A stretch of DNA of 50,399 nucleotides from Chthonomonadales bacterium. GTDB taxonomy: Bacteria > Armatimonadota > Chthonomonadetes > Chthonomonadales > CAJBBX01. Of the stretch, positions 24,828 to 33,485 are shown piece after piece. Location: assembly GCA_027459625.1 (NCBI GenBank), contig DAIDHP010000029.1:1-50399 (forward strand), in the 5' to 3' direction. A program made the position numbers and the translations under genes. How positions within the stretch are numbered: position 1 is the stretch's first letter; every line of letters starts with the position of its first letter. The notes under the pieces were generated by a model, which was given only the letters and a program-made list of their open reading frames with translations, ran no database searches and was not told the DNA's origin.

Positions 24828-26648
24828 ATGAAATCCGAATTTCAACAAAACCAAGATAATTCGTCCAAGATTAATAAAGACACTCAATCCAATACCCATA
24901 GAAAGATTAAAAACCTCGGCGCCGCACTTGATATCCTCCTGATAACGATACTTTTCCTATGGACAATTAAAACAGTTCTTCCTTACGCTCAAGGGGATTT
25001 ATGGCTGGATGAAGCGGATTACGCAGGAGCGTCGCATTATGGATTTCAGGTTAATAGATGGGACACTCCTGATCCGAAAGACCCCGCCAGGTTGATGCGT
25101 CTTCGCCATTTTCACGCCCCGTTTGTTCCGGACCTCATTGAGCTAACAACGAAATTCGGCGTCTCGGACCGCGTTTTCAGATCCCCCGCAATGATCTCCG
25201 GCGGACTTTCGGTGTGTATCATATACCTTTGCGGCTTGCTCCTTTTCACTCCGCGCACGCAAGAAGAGTCAAATTTAACACTTAAAGCTCAATTGTTGCG
25301 CGACATCTTACCGGCCAAGCTGGTTTCCTTTGCGTGCGCCCTTATGGTTATGTGGGCTCCCGCATGTGTGCGGGCCTTTACGCATATGCTGCCTTGGGCG
25401 TTTATCATCCTTTGGATGTTGTTGATGGTCTACTCGCTTCTCCTGATCTACCATAGCGGAAGGTATGCTTGGGTTATCTTAACGGGCGCCGCCATTGGGA
25501 TGATGTTTGTGACCTCGGAATACTTTTTCCCGTGCATTCTCGCTTTGGGGCTTGTTCCCGTTGTTATCATTTGTGCGGATGCAATCAAGCGACGGACCGC
25601 GAAAATTGACTGGCCAAGCTTGTTATCATGGAGGAAGGCGATATTGTGGGGGGCGGGAGCCATCGGGGTGTTTTTGGTGATATCATGGGTTTTCTGGGCT
25701 GCAGGGTTAATGGGTGATTCCTTTGTGATGCTGATGCACTATGTCCGCATGGCGCACGATGTCTGGCCGGTGGTGATAGCCGGGGTTCACTATCAGCGCG
25801 CTCCCAAATGGGCGTACGCCTATTGGTACTGGGTGGATTTCAAGATATTCTTCCTTCTCTACGCCGCCGGGTTAGCGACAACCTTATGGATTGTGCTGGC
25901 GGGCAAGGCGAACCGTAGACTGCTGGCGTTATTCACCTTCACTGCTCTCGTGCTTTTCACGGCGCATCGCTCGCATATCATCGGTCCGGAATACCTCGCC
26001 CATGCCATTCCGTTGATGTCCTTGCTTGGAGGATATTTCTTTGTCTCGCTTCTGCGACTTAACAAGCCCCTAGGGGTGGTGATGATTGCGTTGTTTTGCA
26101 TCTTAGGATATGTCAAACTCGGAAAGGCGGAGATATCTGGGTTGGGTGTCAGAGCGAGAGAGCCTAGATGGTCTTTGGCTGCGAAGTATATCGCGTCGCA
26201 CTGGCGGCCAGGTTATTCTGTTTTGGCTCCGGCATACGCATCCGCCGCGCGATGGTATCTTCTTCATTACGCCGGCATACCCGCAAAAACATGGCAGGTT
26301 CAGGCTTTGCCGGAAACACCGCCGAACCTTGATCGCACCTCATTGGAACATCGGTGCGTATTGCTGCATGACATTCTTGATGGTGTTTATCATTACATAG
26401 CGGTGGGCAGCGAATTCAGTGACGACAAAAGTGTGGATCCCACCATCCTCCACATACTCGATAATCCAAAAAAACCGTGGAGGATTGCATGGAAAAGCCC
26501 GGAGTTGCCAGGCAAGGAGAGCCGTCTGGAAATATATGAATGCCCCGATGGAGTGTCGTCCAAATCACCATTGCCATTTCCACCCGGTGAAACCAGTCCG
26601 ACAGAACTCTTAAATAAACTCCAATTGAAAGAAAAACATGATCGATAA
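24828..26648 (+). CDS. Multi-pass membrane protein, GT-C glycosyltransferase-like
   Basis: A 606-residue inner-membrane protein with about ten to twelve hydrophobic segments. After a polar N-terminus (1-30) and TM1 (about 33-51), the first outer loop carries D61-E62 in LWLDEADYAGASH, matching the acidic metal/donor-binding motif of ArnT/PMT-like GT-C transferases, and then RHFHAPFVPDL. The soluble C-terminal part after about residue 440 fits the periplasmic domain of such enzymes. Expected role: sugar transfer from a polyprenyl-phosphate donor to a lipid or protein. The acceptor cannot be told. It overlaps the next gene by 11 bases. Confidence 0.7.
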   Translation: MKSEFQQNQDNSSKINKDTQSNTHRKIKNLGAALDILLITILFLWTIKTVLPYAQGDLWLDEADYAGASHYGFQVNRWDTPDPKDPARLMRLRHFHAPFVPDLIELTTKFGVSDRVFRSPAMISGGLSVCIIYLCGLLLFTPRTQEESNLTLKAQLLRDILPAKLVSFACALMVMWAPACVRAFTHMLPWAFIILWMLLMVYSLLLIYHSGRYAWVILTGAAIGMMFVTSEYFFPCILALGLVPVVIICADAIKRRTAKIDWPSLLSWRKAILWGAGAIGVFLVISWVFWAAGLMGDSFVMLMHYVRMAHDVWPVVIAGVHYQRAPKWAYAYWYWVDFKIFFLLYAAGLATTLWIVLAGKANRRLLALFTFTALVLFTAHRSHIIGPEYLAHAIPLMSLLGGYFFVSLLRLNKPLGVVMIALFCILGYVKLGKAEISGLGVRAREPRWSLAAKYIASHWRPGYSVLAPAYASAARWYLLHYAGIPAKTWQVQALPETPPNLDRTSLEHRCVLLHDILDGVYHYIAVGSEFSDDKSVDPTILHILDNPKKPWRIAWKSPELPGKESRLEIYECPDGVSSKSPLPFPPGETSPTELLNKLQLKEKHDR

Positions 26649-27450
26649 CCCTCAACATACTTGGAAGCTAGCCGCAATTGATCTTGATGGCACGCTTCTA
26701 GACGAGCATCATCGCATTCCTTCCAGAAACAAAGCTGGGATTCGCTTGCTTCAAAATAGAGGCGTTCGATGTGTGATCGCCTCCGGGCGTATGCATGAAG
26801 CTACGGTGCGGTTTGCGGATGAGTTGGGCTTGAAAGAGCCCATCATTTCTTACAATGGGGCGATGGTGAAGGATCTGGTTACCAACGAGATCTGGCGTCA
26901 TATAACGATGCCTGCGTCATACGCCGAAGAGATAACGCGTTTTTGCATTGAAAACGGATATCACTTGAATTACTATTTGAATGGCCATCTGTACATCCGG
27001 GAAATGAATCCATGGGCTAAACTCTACCTCGATCAAACAAATTCACCGTATGAGATTCCGCCGGATTTCGAATCCTTGTATGGTTCCTCGCCCACCAAGC
27101 TGATTTTAATCAACTCCCCGGAGGAGACAAACAGATTGCTGTCGCAGTTCAGGGAGAAATACGGGGATCGTCTCTATATCACCAAAAGCAATCCGGAATA
27201 TCTTGAATTTATGAACCCCGTCGCCACGAAAGCCAGTGCTTTGGAATATCTGGCTAATCGCCTTGGTGTGGTGCGCGAAGAGGTGATCGCGTTCGGGGAC
27301 GGGGGGAACGATTTGCCTATGATTCAGTGGGCAGGGATGGGTGTCGCGATGTATAAAGCTCGCGCAGCCGTCAAGGACGTGGCGGATCGTATCGCGCCTC
27401 CGGAGACGGAGGGAGGTTTGGGCGCGTTCATCGAGCAATTATTCTCATAA
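26638..27450 (+). CDS. Cof-type HAD-IIB phosphatase
   Basis: A 270-residue haloacid-dehalogenase phosphatase of the Cof/YidA type, which usually act on sugar phosphates or other small phosphorylated metabolites. Motif I is DLDGTLL (D15, D17), motif II is the S of IASGRMHEA, the conserved lysine lies before motif IV, and motif IV is AFGDGGNDLPM near the end. The large IIB-type cap lies between motifs II and III. ATG 26638 lies inside the end of the preceding GT-C-like gene, so the two are probably translated together. Substrate unknown. Confidence 0.9.
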   Translation: MIDNPQHTWKLAAIDLDGTLLDEHHRIPSRNKAGIRLLQNRGVRCVIASGRMHEATVRFADELGLKEPIISYNGAMVKDLVTNEIWRHITMPASYAEEITRFCIENGYHLNYYLNGHLYIREMNPWAKLYLDQTNSPYEIPPDFESLYGSSPTKLILINSPEETNRLLSQFREKYGDRLYITKSNPEYLEFMNPVATKASALEYLANRLGVVREEVIAFGDGGNDLPMIQWAGMGVAMYKARAAVKDVADRIAPPETEGGLGAFIEQLFS

Positions 27451-27535
27451 GCAGTCTATTAATTCGAGACGTGAATCCAGAAACGCCTGACTTATACCGA
27501 TAATCTTTGCATCAATGAAAGTTTCAAGGTGATGC

Positions 27536-27577
27536 GCATATCCTTTTCGCAAGCGCTTTTTCAGAAAAGGCATATGC
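27536..27577. promoter_or_regulatory. Stable hairpin between the HAD and EAL genes
   Basis: GCATATCCTTTTC at 27536-27548 pairs with GAAAAGGCATATGC at 27564-27577 (13 bp, one bulged C) around a 15-base loop. No T-run follows on the plus strand. It ends 24 bases before the ATG of the EAL-domain gene, so it might be an imperfect terminator of the upstream pair or a leader element of the EAL gene. Confidence 0.35.
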
Positions 27578-27601
27578 CATTCGCCTCCATCGGAGTGAGA
27601 T

Positions 27602-29260
27602 ATGTCGGTATTACCGAGACCGGATGGCGATGGGGATATTTCTCTTAATCGCATCAATGGTTCCTTCCCGCATTTATCCTTTAACGAAGACCCAGGGGCT
27701 GTAAACACTCTTTTTGAAACGATGGCTCCGGAATCGCTTGTGTTGATGGTGCGTTTTCCAGCTGCTACATTTTCCGCTTTTCGTTCCTCGGAAATGATGC
27801 GTAACGCGTTTAAGTCCGTTGTTCCGGAGCCGAGTGAAGTGCGGATTATCCCGCATCAGCGCAAACTGTTTTCCATAATCCTCACACCCAAAAGCGGGAT
27901 ACCTTTTGACGCCATGCAAGTAAACGCGTTGTTGAAGCTGTTTCAACGGGCGTTGGAGGATGTATGCGGCTTGGCGTCGATTACGGATTTGGACCAAATC
28001 CCAGCGGTTTTACCTCTGCAACGAGTTGGATCGGTGGAATATTTACAGCAAAACATCGCCAATTTAAACCAGCTTCTGGAAACAATCGTCCAAAGAAAGT
28101 TCCGTATTCAGTTCCAACCGATCACAAGTCTGAAAGAGCCTAAGGTGTACGGATATGAGGCCCTTGTCCGCATGCCTCAGGATGGGAATATGAACCGTCC
28201 CGGGCTCTATTATCAGGCGGCGGATCGTGCAAGGTTGGTCTCATGGCTTGACATAGCCTGTCAGGAGAAATGTTTTGAGGAGGCGCAGAAAGCCGGTGTG
28301 AGAGACCACCTATTTATCAATATGGATGCGGAAGGGCTTTCATACTTTGAAGTTGCCGAAAGATCCCTGAAGGAGCAAGCGGAGAGCAGAGGGATATCAC
28401 CAAGCCGTGTGGTTATAGAGATTACCGAACGGCAAACGGTGGGGGATTATCCCAAGCTGTTGCACGATATCGAAAGGCTGCGTGAGCAAGGCTTCAAAAT
28501 CGCCATAGATGACGCAGGCGAGGGCTATAGCAGTTTGCGCAGCATCGCCGATATGCTTCCCGAGTTTGTCAAAATTGATCGCGCGATGATACGCTCGATT
28601 GAAAACAACGGTGCTAGGCAGTCATTGTTGCGATCCGTGGTCGATTTTTCGGAGCGAATCGGCGCACAGGTCATCGCGGAAGGCGTCGAGACCCGCGATG
28701 AGTTGGATTGCGTCATGGATCAAGGGGTTACGTTGGTTCAAGGGTACCTGCTTGGCAAGCCCAATGACGGATTCAAGGGAGTGCGCCGAGAAATGAGAGA
28801 GTATGTATCTATGAGGCGCGAAACGATCAATCGTCGCAAAAGCTCATTTTCATTTGAGATTTCCGATATCAAGTTAAATGGAGTCACCTTCACCTTGGAT
28901 ACGCCATCCGAGCAGATCCTGAACAAGATACAGAAAAATCCCGATTTAGAGAGCGTCGTACTCCTGAATGAGGGGCGTATCGAGGGGCTTCTCATGAGGG
29001 AGGATGTCATGAGACATTACGATGGAGATAAAACCGATGCCTCCGAAGTTCTTCTAAAAGCCTTGGATCGAAAGCCGATGATTGTGGATAAGAGCGAATG
29101 CATCGAAAGCGTGGCGCAAAAAATGGCGCTCAGACCCATTAATCGGAGCCATCACGACGCGTTGGTCGAGGAGAATGGAGTTTACACCGGAAGGATTCCC
29201 GTTCGAGTGATTTTACGGGCGCTTGCGGAACAGTCCAAACAAAACACACTGCACACCTAA
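27602..29260 (+). CDS. EAL-domain c-di-GMP phosphodiesterase with CBS-like C-terminus
   Basis: A 552-residue protein with the EAL domain at about 163-395. All active-site residues expected for c-di-GMP hydrolysis are present: E186 (YEALVR), N240 (FINMD), E273/E276 (EITE), D303-D304 (AIDDAGEGYSSL), K324 (KID), E360/E363 (AEGVET) and Q380 (VQGYLLGKP). Loop 6 is DDAGEG instead of DDFGTG, a small change. Residues 1-150 do not show a GGDEF motif and I cannot assign them. The C-terminal part (about 410-545) has the alternating pattern of a CBS pair (VVLLNEGRIEGLLMREDVMR, DALVEENGVYTGRIPVRVIL), a likely ligand sensor. No transmembrane segment is seen. No diguanylate cyclase lies nearby. Confidence 0.88.
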   Translation: MSVLPRPDGDGDISLNRINGSFPHLSFNEDPGAVNTLFETMAPESLVLMVRFPAATFSAFRSSEMMRNAFKSVVPEPSEVRIIPHQRKLFSIILTPKSGIPFDAMQVNALLKLFQRALEDVCGLASITDLDQIPAVLPLQRVGSVEYLQQNIANLNQLLETIVQRKFRIQFQPITSLKEPKVYGYEALVRMPQDGNMNRPGLYYQAADRARLVSWLDIACQEKCFEEAQKAGVRDHLFINMDAEGLSYFEVAERSLKEQAESRGISPSRVVIEITERQTVGDYPKLLHDIERLREQGFKIAIDDAGEGYSSLRSIADMLPEFVKIDRAMIRSIENNGARQSLLRSVVDFSERIGAQVIAEGVETRDELDCVMDQGVTLVQGYLLGKPNDGFKGVRREMREYVSMRRETINRRKSSFSFEISDIKLNGVTFTLDTPSEQILNKIQKNPDLESVVLLNEGRIEGLLMREDVMRHYDGDKTDASEVLLKALDRKPMIVDKSECIESVAQKMALRPINRSHHDALVEENGVYTGRIPVRVILRALAEQSKQNTLHT

Positions 29261-29291
29261 TGCGCACTCCGCAGGTACATGGTGACTATGG

Positions 29292-29324
29292 ATAATCCGG
29301 GACGGATACAACCGCCCGGATTAT
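29292..29324. terminator. Hairpin between convergent EAL gene and greA
   Basis: A perfect 10-bp stem (ATAATCCGGG 29292-29301 / CCCGGATTAT 29315-29324) with a 13-base loop lies between the convergent genes and includes the greA stop codon. The T-run is poor on both strands, so it is a likely but not strong bidirectional terminator. Confidence 0.45.
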
Positions 29325-29791
29325 TTAACGCATAAGATCTCGTAGTCGACCTCGCCCGCAGGGGTGCGAGCAGTAACTTTATCGCCCGCTTTCTTGCCCA
29401 TCATCGCCTTGGCTACCGGGGATTGCGCGGAAATCAAATCCTTGGATGGATCCGCTTGAATCGCATCCACGATCGTAAATTCCCACTCCTCGTCCTCGCC
29501 ATCCTCCTTCACCAACACAACCGAACCCAGCCCGATTCCTTCCCCGTTTATGGTCTCATCCGGCACGACTCTGGCGATCTCAAGGGTTCTTTCCAACTCG
29601 GCTATACGACCGTTCAAAATACCCTGTTCTCGGCGGGCGGCATGGTATTCGAAATTCTCGGATAGATCCCCGTACGCTCTTGCTTTGCGGAGCGCCTCGG
29701 TGATTTCAGCTCGTTTGACTGTTTTTAGGATTTCCACATCCGCCTGTAGTTTCTTGTAACTGCTTACCGTTAATATAATCTCGTCTGGCAT
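29321..29791 (-). CDS. greA: Transcription elongation factor GreA
   Basis: Stimulates the RNA cleavage activity of stalled RNA polymerase. It has 156 residues, the family length. The N-terminal coiled coil with the acidic tip is present (KARAYGDLSENFEYHAARRE, QGILNGRIAELERTLEIARV). The globular domain has VGSVV-like IGLGSVVLVKEDGEDEEWEF and ends GEVDYEILCVK. It is a single gene facing the EAL gene. A probable promoter lies at 29872-29899 on the same strand. Confidence 0.95.
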   Translation of the reverse strand: MPDEIILTVSSYKKLQADVEILKTVKRAEITEALRKARAYGDLSENFEYHAARREQGILNGRIAELERTLEIARVVPDETINGEGIGLGSVVLVKEDGEDEEWEFTIVDAIQADPSKDLISAQSPVAKAMMGKKAGDKVTARTPAGEVDYEILCVK

Positions 29792-30129
29792 TGGGTAATT
29801 ATTACTCCCGTATGATTAAAGAACCTCCCGACAGGGGTGAGGGATGAGTGAGACGTTCTGTTAAAACCTAAATTACCATAGGAGCTTGGAAAGTGTCAAC
29901 CGATAGCCTCTGTTTTCATCCCTCTCTTTCGTGAAGCGCTATTTTCATGGAAACCCAAATCCGTGTTGTTAGCATTTTTCAGTATGAAGAAAAAAATCGG
30001 TATATTTCGTTAACAATGTGGAATGAATAGGATGAGACGGAAATTCAAAGAATACCAAACGGATTTGCGGCGTGCATCAAGCCATGCCGGATACGCACGG
30101 ATCGGCGATCACAAGGAGAGGAAGGGGTT
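29792..30129. other. Intergenic stretch between greA and the small cysteine protein
   Basis: This 338-base stretch separates the divergent greA (minus) and the small four-cysteine gene (plus). It holds the candidate greA promoter. No further gene, repeat or RNA could be supported. A TATATT at 30001 has no good -35 partner. Confidence 0.5.
29872..29899 (-). promoter_or_regulatory. Candidate greA promoter
   Basis: On the minus strand a perfect TTGACA (bases 29899-29894) is followed after 16 bases by GGTAAT (29877-29872), which keeps the last four bases of the -10 consensus. It lies about 80 bases upstream of the greA start. Confidence 0.45.
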
Positions 30130-30330
30130 ATGCAACACGAAGAAAACACTCGCTTGAAGATCGTTCGTTTGATAGAACCCGCACTATGCATCTCCTGTCG
30201 ATTTTCAAGGGTTGCGACGGTTGAGATGCAGAATGATACGGTGAGGAAGATGATGCACTGCATGCGTTTGGATTGCGATAACTGGCAGATGGAGGATTTC
30301 GAGGATAGGCCACGAAGCATATCCGAATAG
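30130..30330 (+). CDS. Small four-cysteine protein, probable zinc binder
   Basis: A 66-residue protein with C20-x2-C23 and C44-x4-C49 in the pattern CISCRF ... HCMRLDCDNW, compatible with one bound zinc ion. I do not recognise a named family. It looks real for three reasons: AAGGAGAGGAAGGGG precedes the ATG, the cysteines are spaced like a treble-clef or ribbon, and a clear terminator begins 31 bases after the stop. The ends are charged and probably flexible. It has no obvious promoter. It stands alone between greA and the Tat-exported oxidoreductase gene. Confidence 0.7.
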   Translation: MQHEENTRLKIVRLIEPALCISCRFSRVATVEMQNDTVRKMMHCMRLDCDNWQMEDFEDRPRSISE

Positions 30331-30360
30331 TTTTTTGTTGAGAAGAGAGACAACAACCTT

Positions 30361-30394
30361 GGGCTCGTCCATTAATTGGGACGGGCTCCTTTTT
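30361..30394 (+). terminator. Rho-independent terminator after the small cysteine gene
   Basis: GGGCTCGTCC (30361-30370) pairs with GGACGGGCTC (30379-30388), 10 bp including two G-U pairs, with an eight-base loop and then CTTTTTG. This is typical of an intrinsic terminator on the plus strand. Confidence 0.8.
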
Positions 30395-30801
30395 GTGTCA
30401 TCGGAATTAGGGTACATCAAGGGTGAAGAAAGAACAGCACTAACTTAAGTTTTATATAAAAATGTGCGTCGATATAAGCGATGCGCCGACTATTCATGAG
30501 ATAATAACGTTCATGAGAAACAGAATCCCCCTTTATTGATATGATTCATTATCATGTGAGATATCGTAAAAGAAGTTGAAGGGATTATATATTGGAATGA
30601 GGATAAGCGCATTCTTCAAGACATTCTCGCTTTCCTTCATGAGCTTACCAGGATATGACCGAGCGACAAGGATTTGCTTGATTTGAAAACGAACTTGGAA
30701 ACTCAACCTGTGGATAAGATTTTTATTGCGGATTGGTTTCATAATGTATATAGTGAGTTGGGTCAATAAACGCTTATTTGAAAGGGAATAAATCAGTTAG
30801 C
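30395..30801. other. Intergenic stretch, AT-rich, with a possible decayed frame
   Basis: No intact gene is seen here. A weak stem (GCGTCG / CGATGC near 30466-30484) is the only structure before the possible broken reading frame described separately at 30560-30766. The G+C content is clearly lower than in neighbouring genes. Confidence 0.4.
30560..30766 (+). pseudogene. Possible decayed reading frame interrupted by one TGA
   Basis: Read from 30560, the frame gives DIVKEVEGIIYWNEDKRILQ and DILAFLHELTRI, then a TGA at 30665-30667. It continues in the same frame with PSDKDLLDLKTNLETQPVDK and IFIADWFHNVYSELGQ before TAA. The amphipathic, protein-like composition on both sides of the stop suggests a gene remnant. 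No family was recognised. The AT-rich context allows such frames by chance, so confidence is low. Confidence 0.25.
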
Positions 30802-31938
30802 ATGACAATGAAACTTATGGATTTCGAACAGCAAATCAACCGCAGGGATTTCATCAAAGCCGCAGGCTTGGCGACCGCCACTGCGGCGTTCAGTTCCGCC
30901 ACGCTTGTCGGAAAGACTGCGGACGATGAACAAAAGATAATCGTCGCCTTGGTGGGGTGCGCTCACATTCACACACCAAGCTACGCAGGTTATCTGGCAA
31001 GTCGCGATGATGTGGAAGTGAAGTATGTGTGGGACCACGACGCGTCAAGGGCGGAGCGATATGCAAATCAACTGAAAAGCAAACCTGTTACCGATTTGAA
31101 CGTGATTTGGAAGGATCCATCCGTCAAAGGGGTGGTAATCTGCTCCGAAACGAACAGACACAAGGAACTCATCCTGGCTGCCGCGCACGCCGGAAAGGAT
31201 ATCTTCGCCGAAAAACCCTTGGGAGTAAACGCCAAGGAGGCTTTTGAGATGGCGAAAGCAATGGAGGACGCCAAGGTGAAATTCACCACCGGCTATTTTA
31301 TGCGCTGCGATCCCAAGCACATATTTCTAAAGGATCAGGTGGACAAGGGGAATTTCGGGAAAATCACACGCATCCGCGGATCGAACACGCATAATGGTTC
31401 CCTAGGGGGATGGTTTGACGGTGAATATCGCTGGATGGCTGATCCAAAGATTGCGGGCGTGGGAGCTTTCGGGGACATGGGTACGCACTCTCTCGACTTG
31501 ATGATGTGGTTGATAGGGGATGTCTCCATGGTGACAGCCGATATCAAGGCGGTTACTCATCGTTATGGTGATTGCGATGAGACGGGGGAGGCGCTTCTTA
31601 ACTTCAAAAACGAGGTGATCGGAACTCTCGCCGCAGCGTGGGTGGATATCGACAACCCCGTTTCCTTGCTGATTAGCGGCACGGAGGCGCATGCCGTGAT
31701 CTTCAAAGGGGAACTCTATTATAACTGTCCCAAAGTGCCAAACGCCGCCGGTCAGGCGCCATGGACTGATCTTCCTCCGGGCTTGCCTGAGCCGATTGCT
31801 CAGTTTCTGGACGCTGTGTCGGGCAAGGATGTAACCACGCTTGTCACTCCGCATGAAGCGGCAACGCGGGTAAGTGTGATGGAGGCGGCGTATAAGGGTT
31901 CCAAACAACGTGCTTGGTTTCGCCCTGCCACATCCTAG
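30802..31938 (+). CDS. Gfo/Idh/MocA-family oxidoreductase with Tat signal
   Basis: NAD(P)-dependent sugar dehydrogenase-type protein, 378 residues from ATG 30802; other in-frame starts at 30778 (TTG), 30808 and 30817 are possible. The N-terminus has a twin-arginine signal, INRRDFIKAAGLATATAAFS, so it is predicted to be exported folded. The Rossmann part starts IIVALVGCAHIHTPSYAGYL, where the usual GxGxxG is replaced by GCAHIH. The family EKP motif is in DIFAEKPLGVNAKEAFEMAK, and the C-terminal domain has GVGAFGDMGTHSLDLMMWLI with the catalytic-region histidine. The substrate cannot be told. It is followed by a strong bidirectional terminator. Confidence 0.9.
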   Translation: MTMKLMDFEQQINRRDFIKAAGLATATAAFSSATLVGKTADDEQKIIVALVGCAHIHTPSYAGYLASRDDVEVKYVWDHDASRAERYANQLKSKPVTDLNVIWKDPSVKGVVICSETNRHKELILAAAHAGKDIFAEKPLGVNAKEAFEMAKAMEDAKVKFTTGYFMRCDPKHIFLKDQVDKGNFGKITRIRGSNTHNGSLGGWFDGEYRWMADPKIAGVGAFGDMGTHSLDLMMWLIGDVSMVTADIKAVTHRYGDCDETGEALLNFKNEVIGTLAAAWVDIDNPVSLLISGTEAHAVIFKGELYYNCPKVPNAAGQAPWTDLPPGLPEPIAQFLDAVSGKDVTTLVTPHEAATRVSVMEAAYKGSKQRAWFRPATS

Positions 31939-31965
31939 TTTAAGTCGATGTTGCGTTGCATTTGT

Positions 31966-31998
31966 AAAAGCGGAAGGCTCTGAGGCCTTCCGCTTTTT
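31966..31998. terminator. Strong bidirectional terminator
   Basis: A 13-bp perfect stem (31966-31978 / 31985-31997: AAAAGCGGAAGGC with GCCTTCCGCTTTT) with a six-base loop, ending in TTTTT on the plus strand and with AAAA on the left side for the minus strand. It lies between the convergent oxidoreductase and VanW-family genes and can serve both. Confidence 0.9.
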
Positions 31999-32005
31999 GC
32001 AGCGA

Positions 32006-33427
32006 TTAATGAACAGGATTTAGCGGGGAATTGGTAAGAGTGATGGCCTTCTTATCCGGTTGCGAAGCAATCCCAACATCCACGATACGCGGGAAGGCTT
32101 GATAATAATCCCGAGATACGATTTGTTTGCTTACGAGTTTGCCGTACTCGTAAATATATCGAATAACCGTGACCCGATGGCCGTATTTGCCCTCATCGAC
32201 CACCTTGGTCTTGTTGGGAGGAAGAGAGGTGGAATGCACGATTTCCAAAGGGGGCTTCCATGAGGAAACCTGGGTTCGATCTATCTTCACAGTCATTCCT
32301 GGCTGTTTGCGCCCGTATATTCTCATCGTCACTCTGCCACCCGCGCCGCTTGCGCAAATGAGAAGCGGATTTTTTGTGGTGTTCTTGAATTTCAAATCGA
32401 TGGAACCGTAGGATACGGTGGCGTCGCGTCCTGCGGGCAGATAATGGACTGGGAATGCGTGATGAACGCGCTCCACGATCTGCAGATTGCTTAATAACGC
32501 CGCATTATACAAGGTGCTGGAGACCTGACATACGCCTCCCCCCATGCCGGGTAGCAGTTTGCCTCGAATGATGACTGGAGCGATGCGGAAACCCGCCTCC
32601 TGATCCCTCGGTCCCACAACATTGTTGTAAGAGAAGACTTCCCCCGGTTCCAACAAGGTTCCGTTTATCTTGCTACATGCAATCAGTATGTTATCTCCTC
32701 GGTTGCCAGGTTCATAATAATGCGTGGAGTAATGACCTAGCTCAGTGAGATCATCGGGCAGATCCTTGGAAGTGATATGGGGTTGCGTGATCGTGAGCGG
32801 AAGCTCGAGCGATTCGTGTGCAGTCGCATCCTGTGAGTGTCGTATGAGTTCGACGGCGGTGTTTAAGTTTAGAGTTCTGCCGTACTTATCCGGTATGATT
32901 TTGAATCTCTCGCCATCCGGAATGAATCTCGCGTTTCTGCTTGCCATTTGCACATGGGGAAGTATCCGAGTCTTTAGATAGTGAAGGCACTTCTGTTCGT
33001 TAAATGTCCAGACTATAGGGATACTAAATGGCGTTGGATGGGAGACAACCGCTACTATTTTAGCTCCCAATCCCTGTTTGTTAGATTCGGACAAGGCGTT
33101 TGTCAGCATGGAGTTCAGGTCTATATCCAGTCCCACATCCGACAATGTGGGTTGCCAGTTCATTTCGTGCGTCGGAGATAGTCTCACAGTGAGAGTAAGC
33201 AGTGATGAGATTTGCAGAGTGCGCCAAGGTTTGAGCAATTCCATTGCCTCATCCAAAGTCTTGCCGCCAATATCAATTCCCCCGATAATGGTCCCATCCG
33301 GAAGTGTGTTGCTTGGCTGCTGTTGAAACGCTGCGAGCGTCAAGACCCCTAGAATGAATAACAATCCAAAAGTGACAGCCGACCATTTATACGAACTCGA
33401 TTTCCTAGCCCTCACGTATTGATTCAC
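32006..33427 (-). CDS. VanW-family membrane-anchored protein
   Basis: A 473-residue protein with an N-terminal membrane anchor (about 15-34, WSAVTFGLLFILGVLTLAAF) and an outside part. Residues about 45-215 carry the peptidoglycan-binding-like repeats common ahead of VanW (GTIIGGIDIGGKTLDEAMEL, DKYGRTLNLNTAVELI). The VanW domain is unmistakable: KINGTLLEPGEVFSYNNVVG, LLPGMGGGVCQVSSTLYNAA and PAGRDATVSYGSIDLKFKN. A C-terminal beta part resembles a G5-type domain. Function is unknown despite the name, and it does not imply vancomycin resistance. It lies 58 bases downstream of cysE on the same strand. Confidence 0.9.
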   Translation of the reverse strand: MNQYVRARKSSSYKWSAVTFGLLFILGVLTLAAFQQQPSNTLPDGTIIGGIDIGGKTLDEAMELLKPWRTLQISSLLTLTVRLSPTHEMNWQPTLSDVGLDIDLNSMLTNALSESNKQGLGAKIVAVVSHPTPFSIPIVWTFNEQKCLHYLKTRILPHVQMASRNARFIPDGERFKIIPDKYGRTLNLNTAVELIRHSQDATAHESLELPLTITQPHITSKDLPDDLTELGHYSTHYYEPGNRGDNILIACSKINGTLLEPGEVFSYNNVVGPRDQEAGFRIAPVIIRGKLLPGMGGGVCQVSSTLYNAALLSNLQIVERVHHAFPVHYLPAGRDATVSYGSIDLKFKNTTKNPLLICASGAGGRVTMRIYGRKQPGMTVKIDRTQVSSWKPPLEIVHSTSLPPNKTKVVDEGKYGHRVTVIRYIYEYGKLVSKQIVSRDYYQAFPRIVDVGIASQPDKKAITLTNSPLNPVH

Positions 33428-33485
33428 TTTCTCCGCTTGAAGAAAAACTGTTTCCGATCACGCCCTTAAACGGAAGGGGCTTCAC

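Noticed and set aside
30533-30766. Minus-strand frame opposite the possible pseudogene
   Set aside because: Hydrophobic/AT-driven composition, no ribosome binding site, no recognisable motif.
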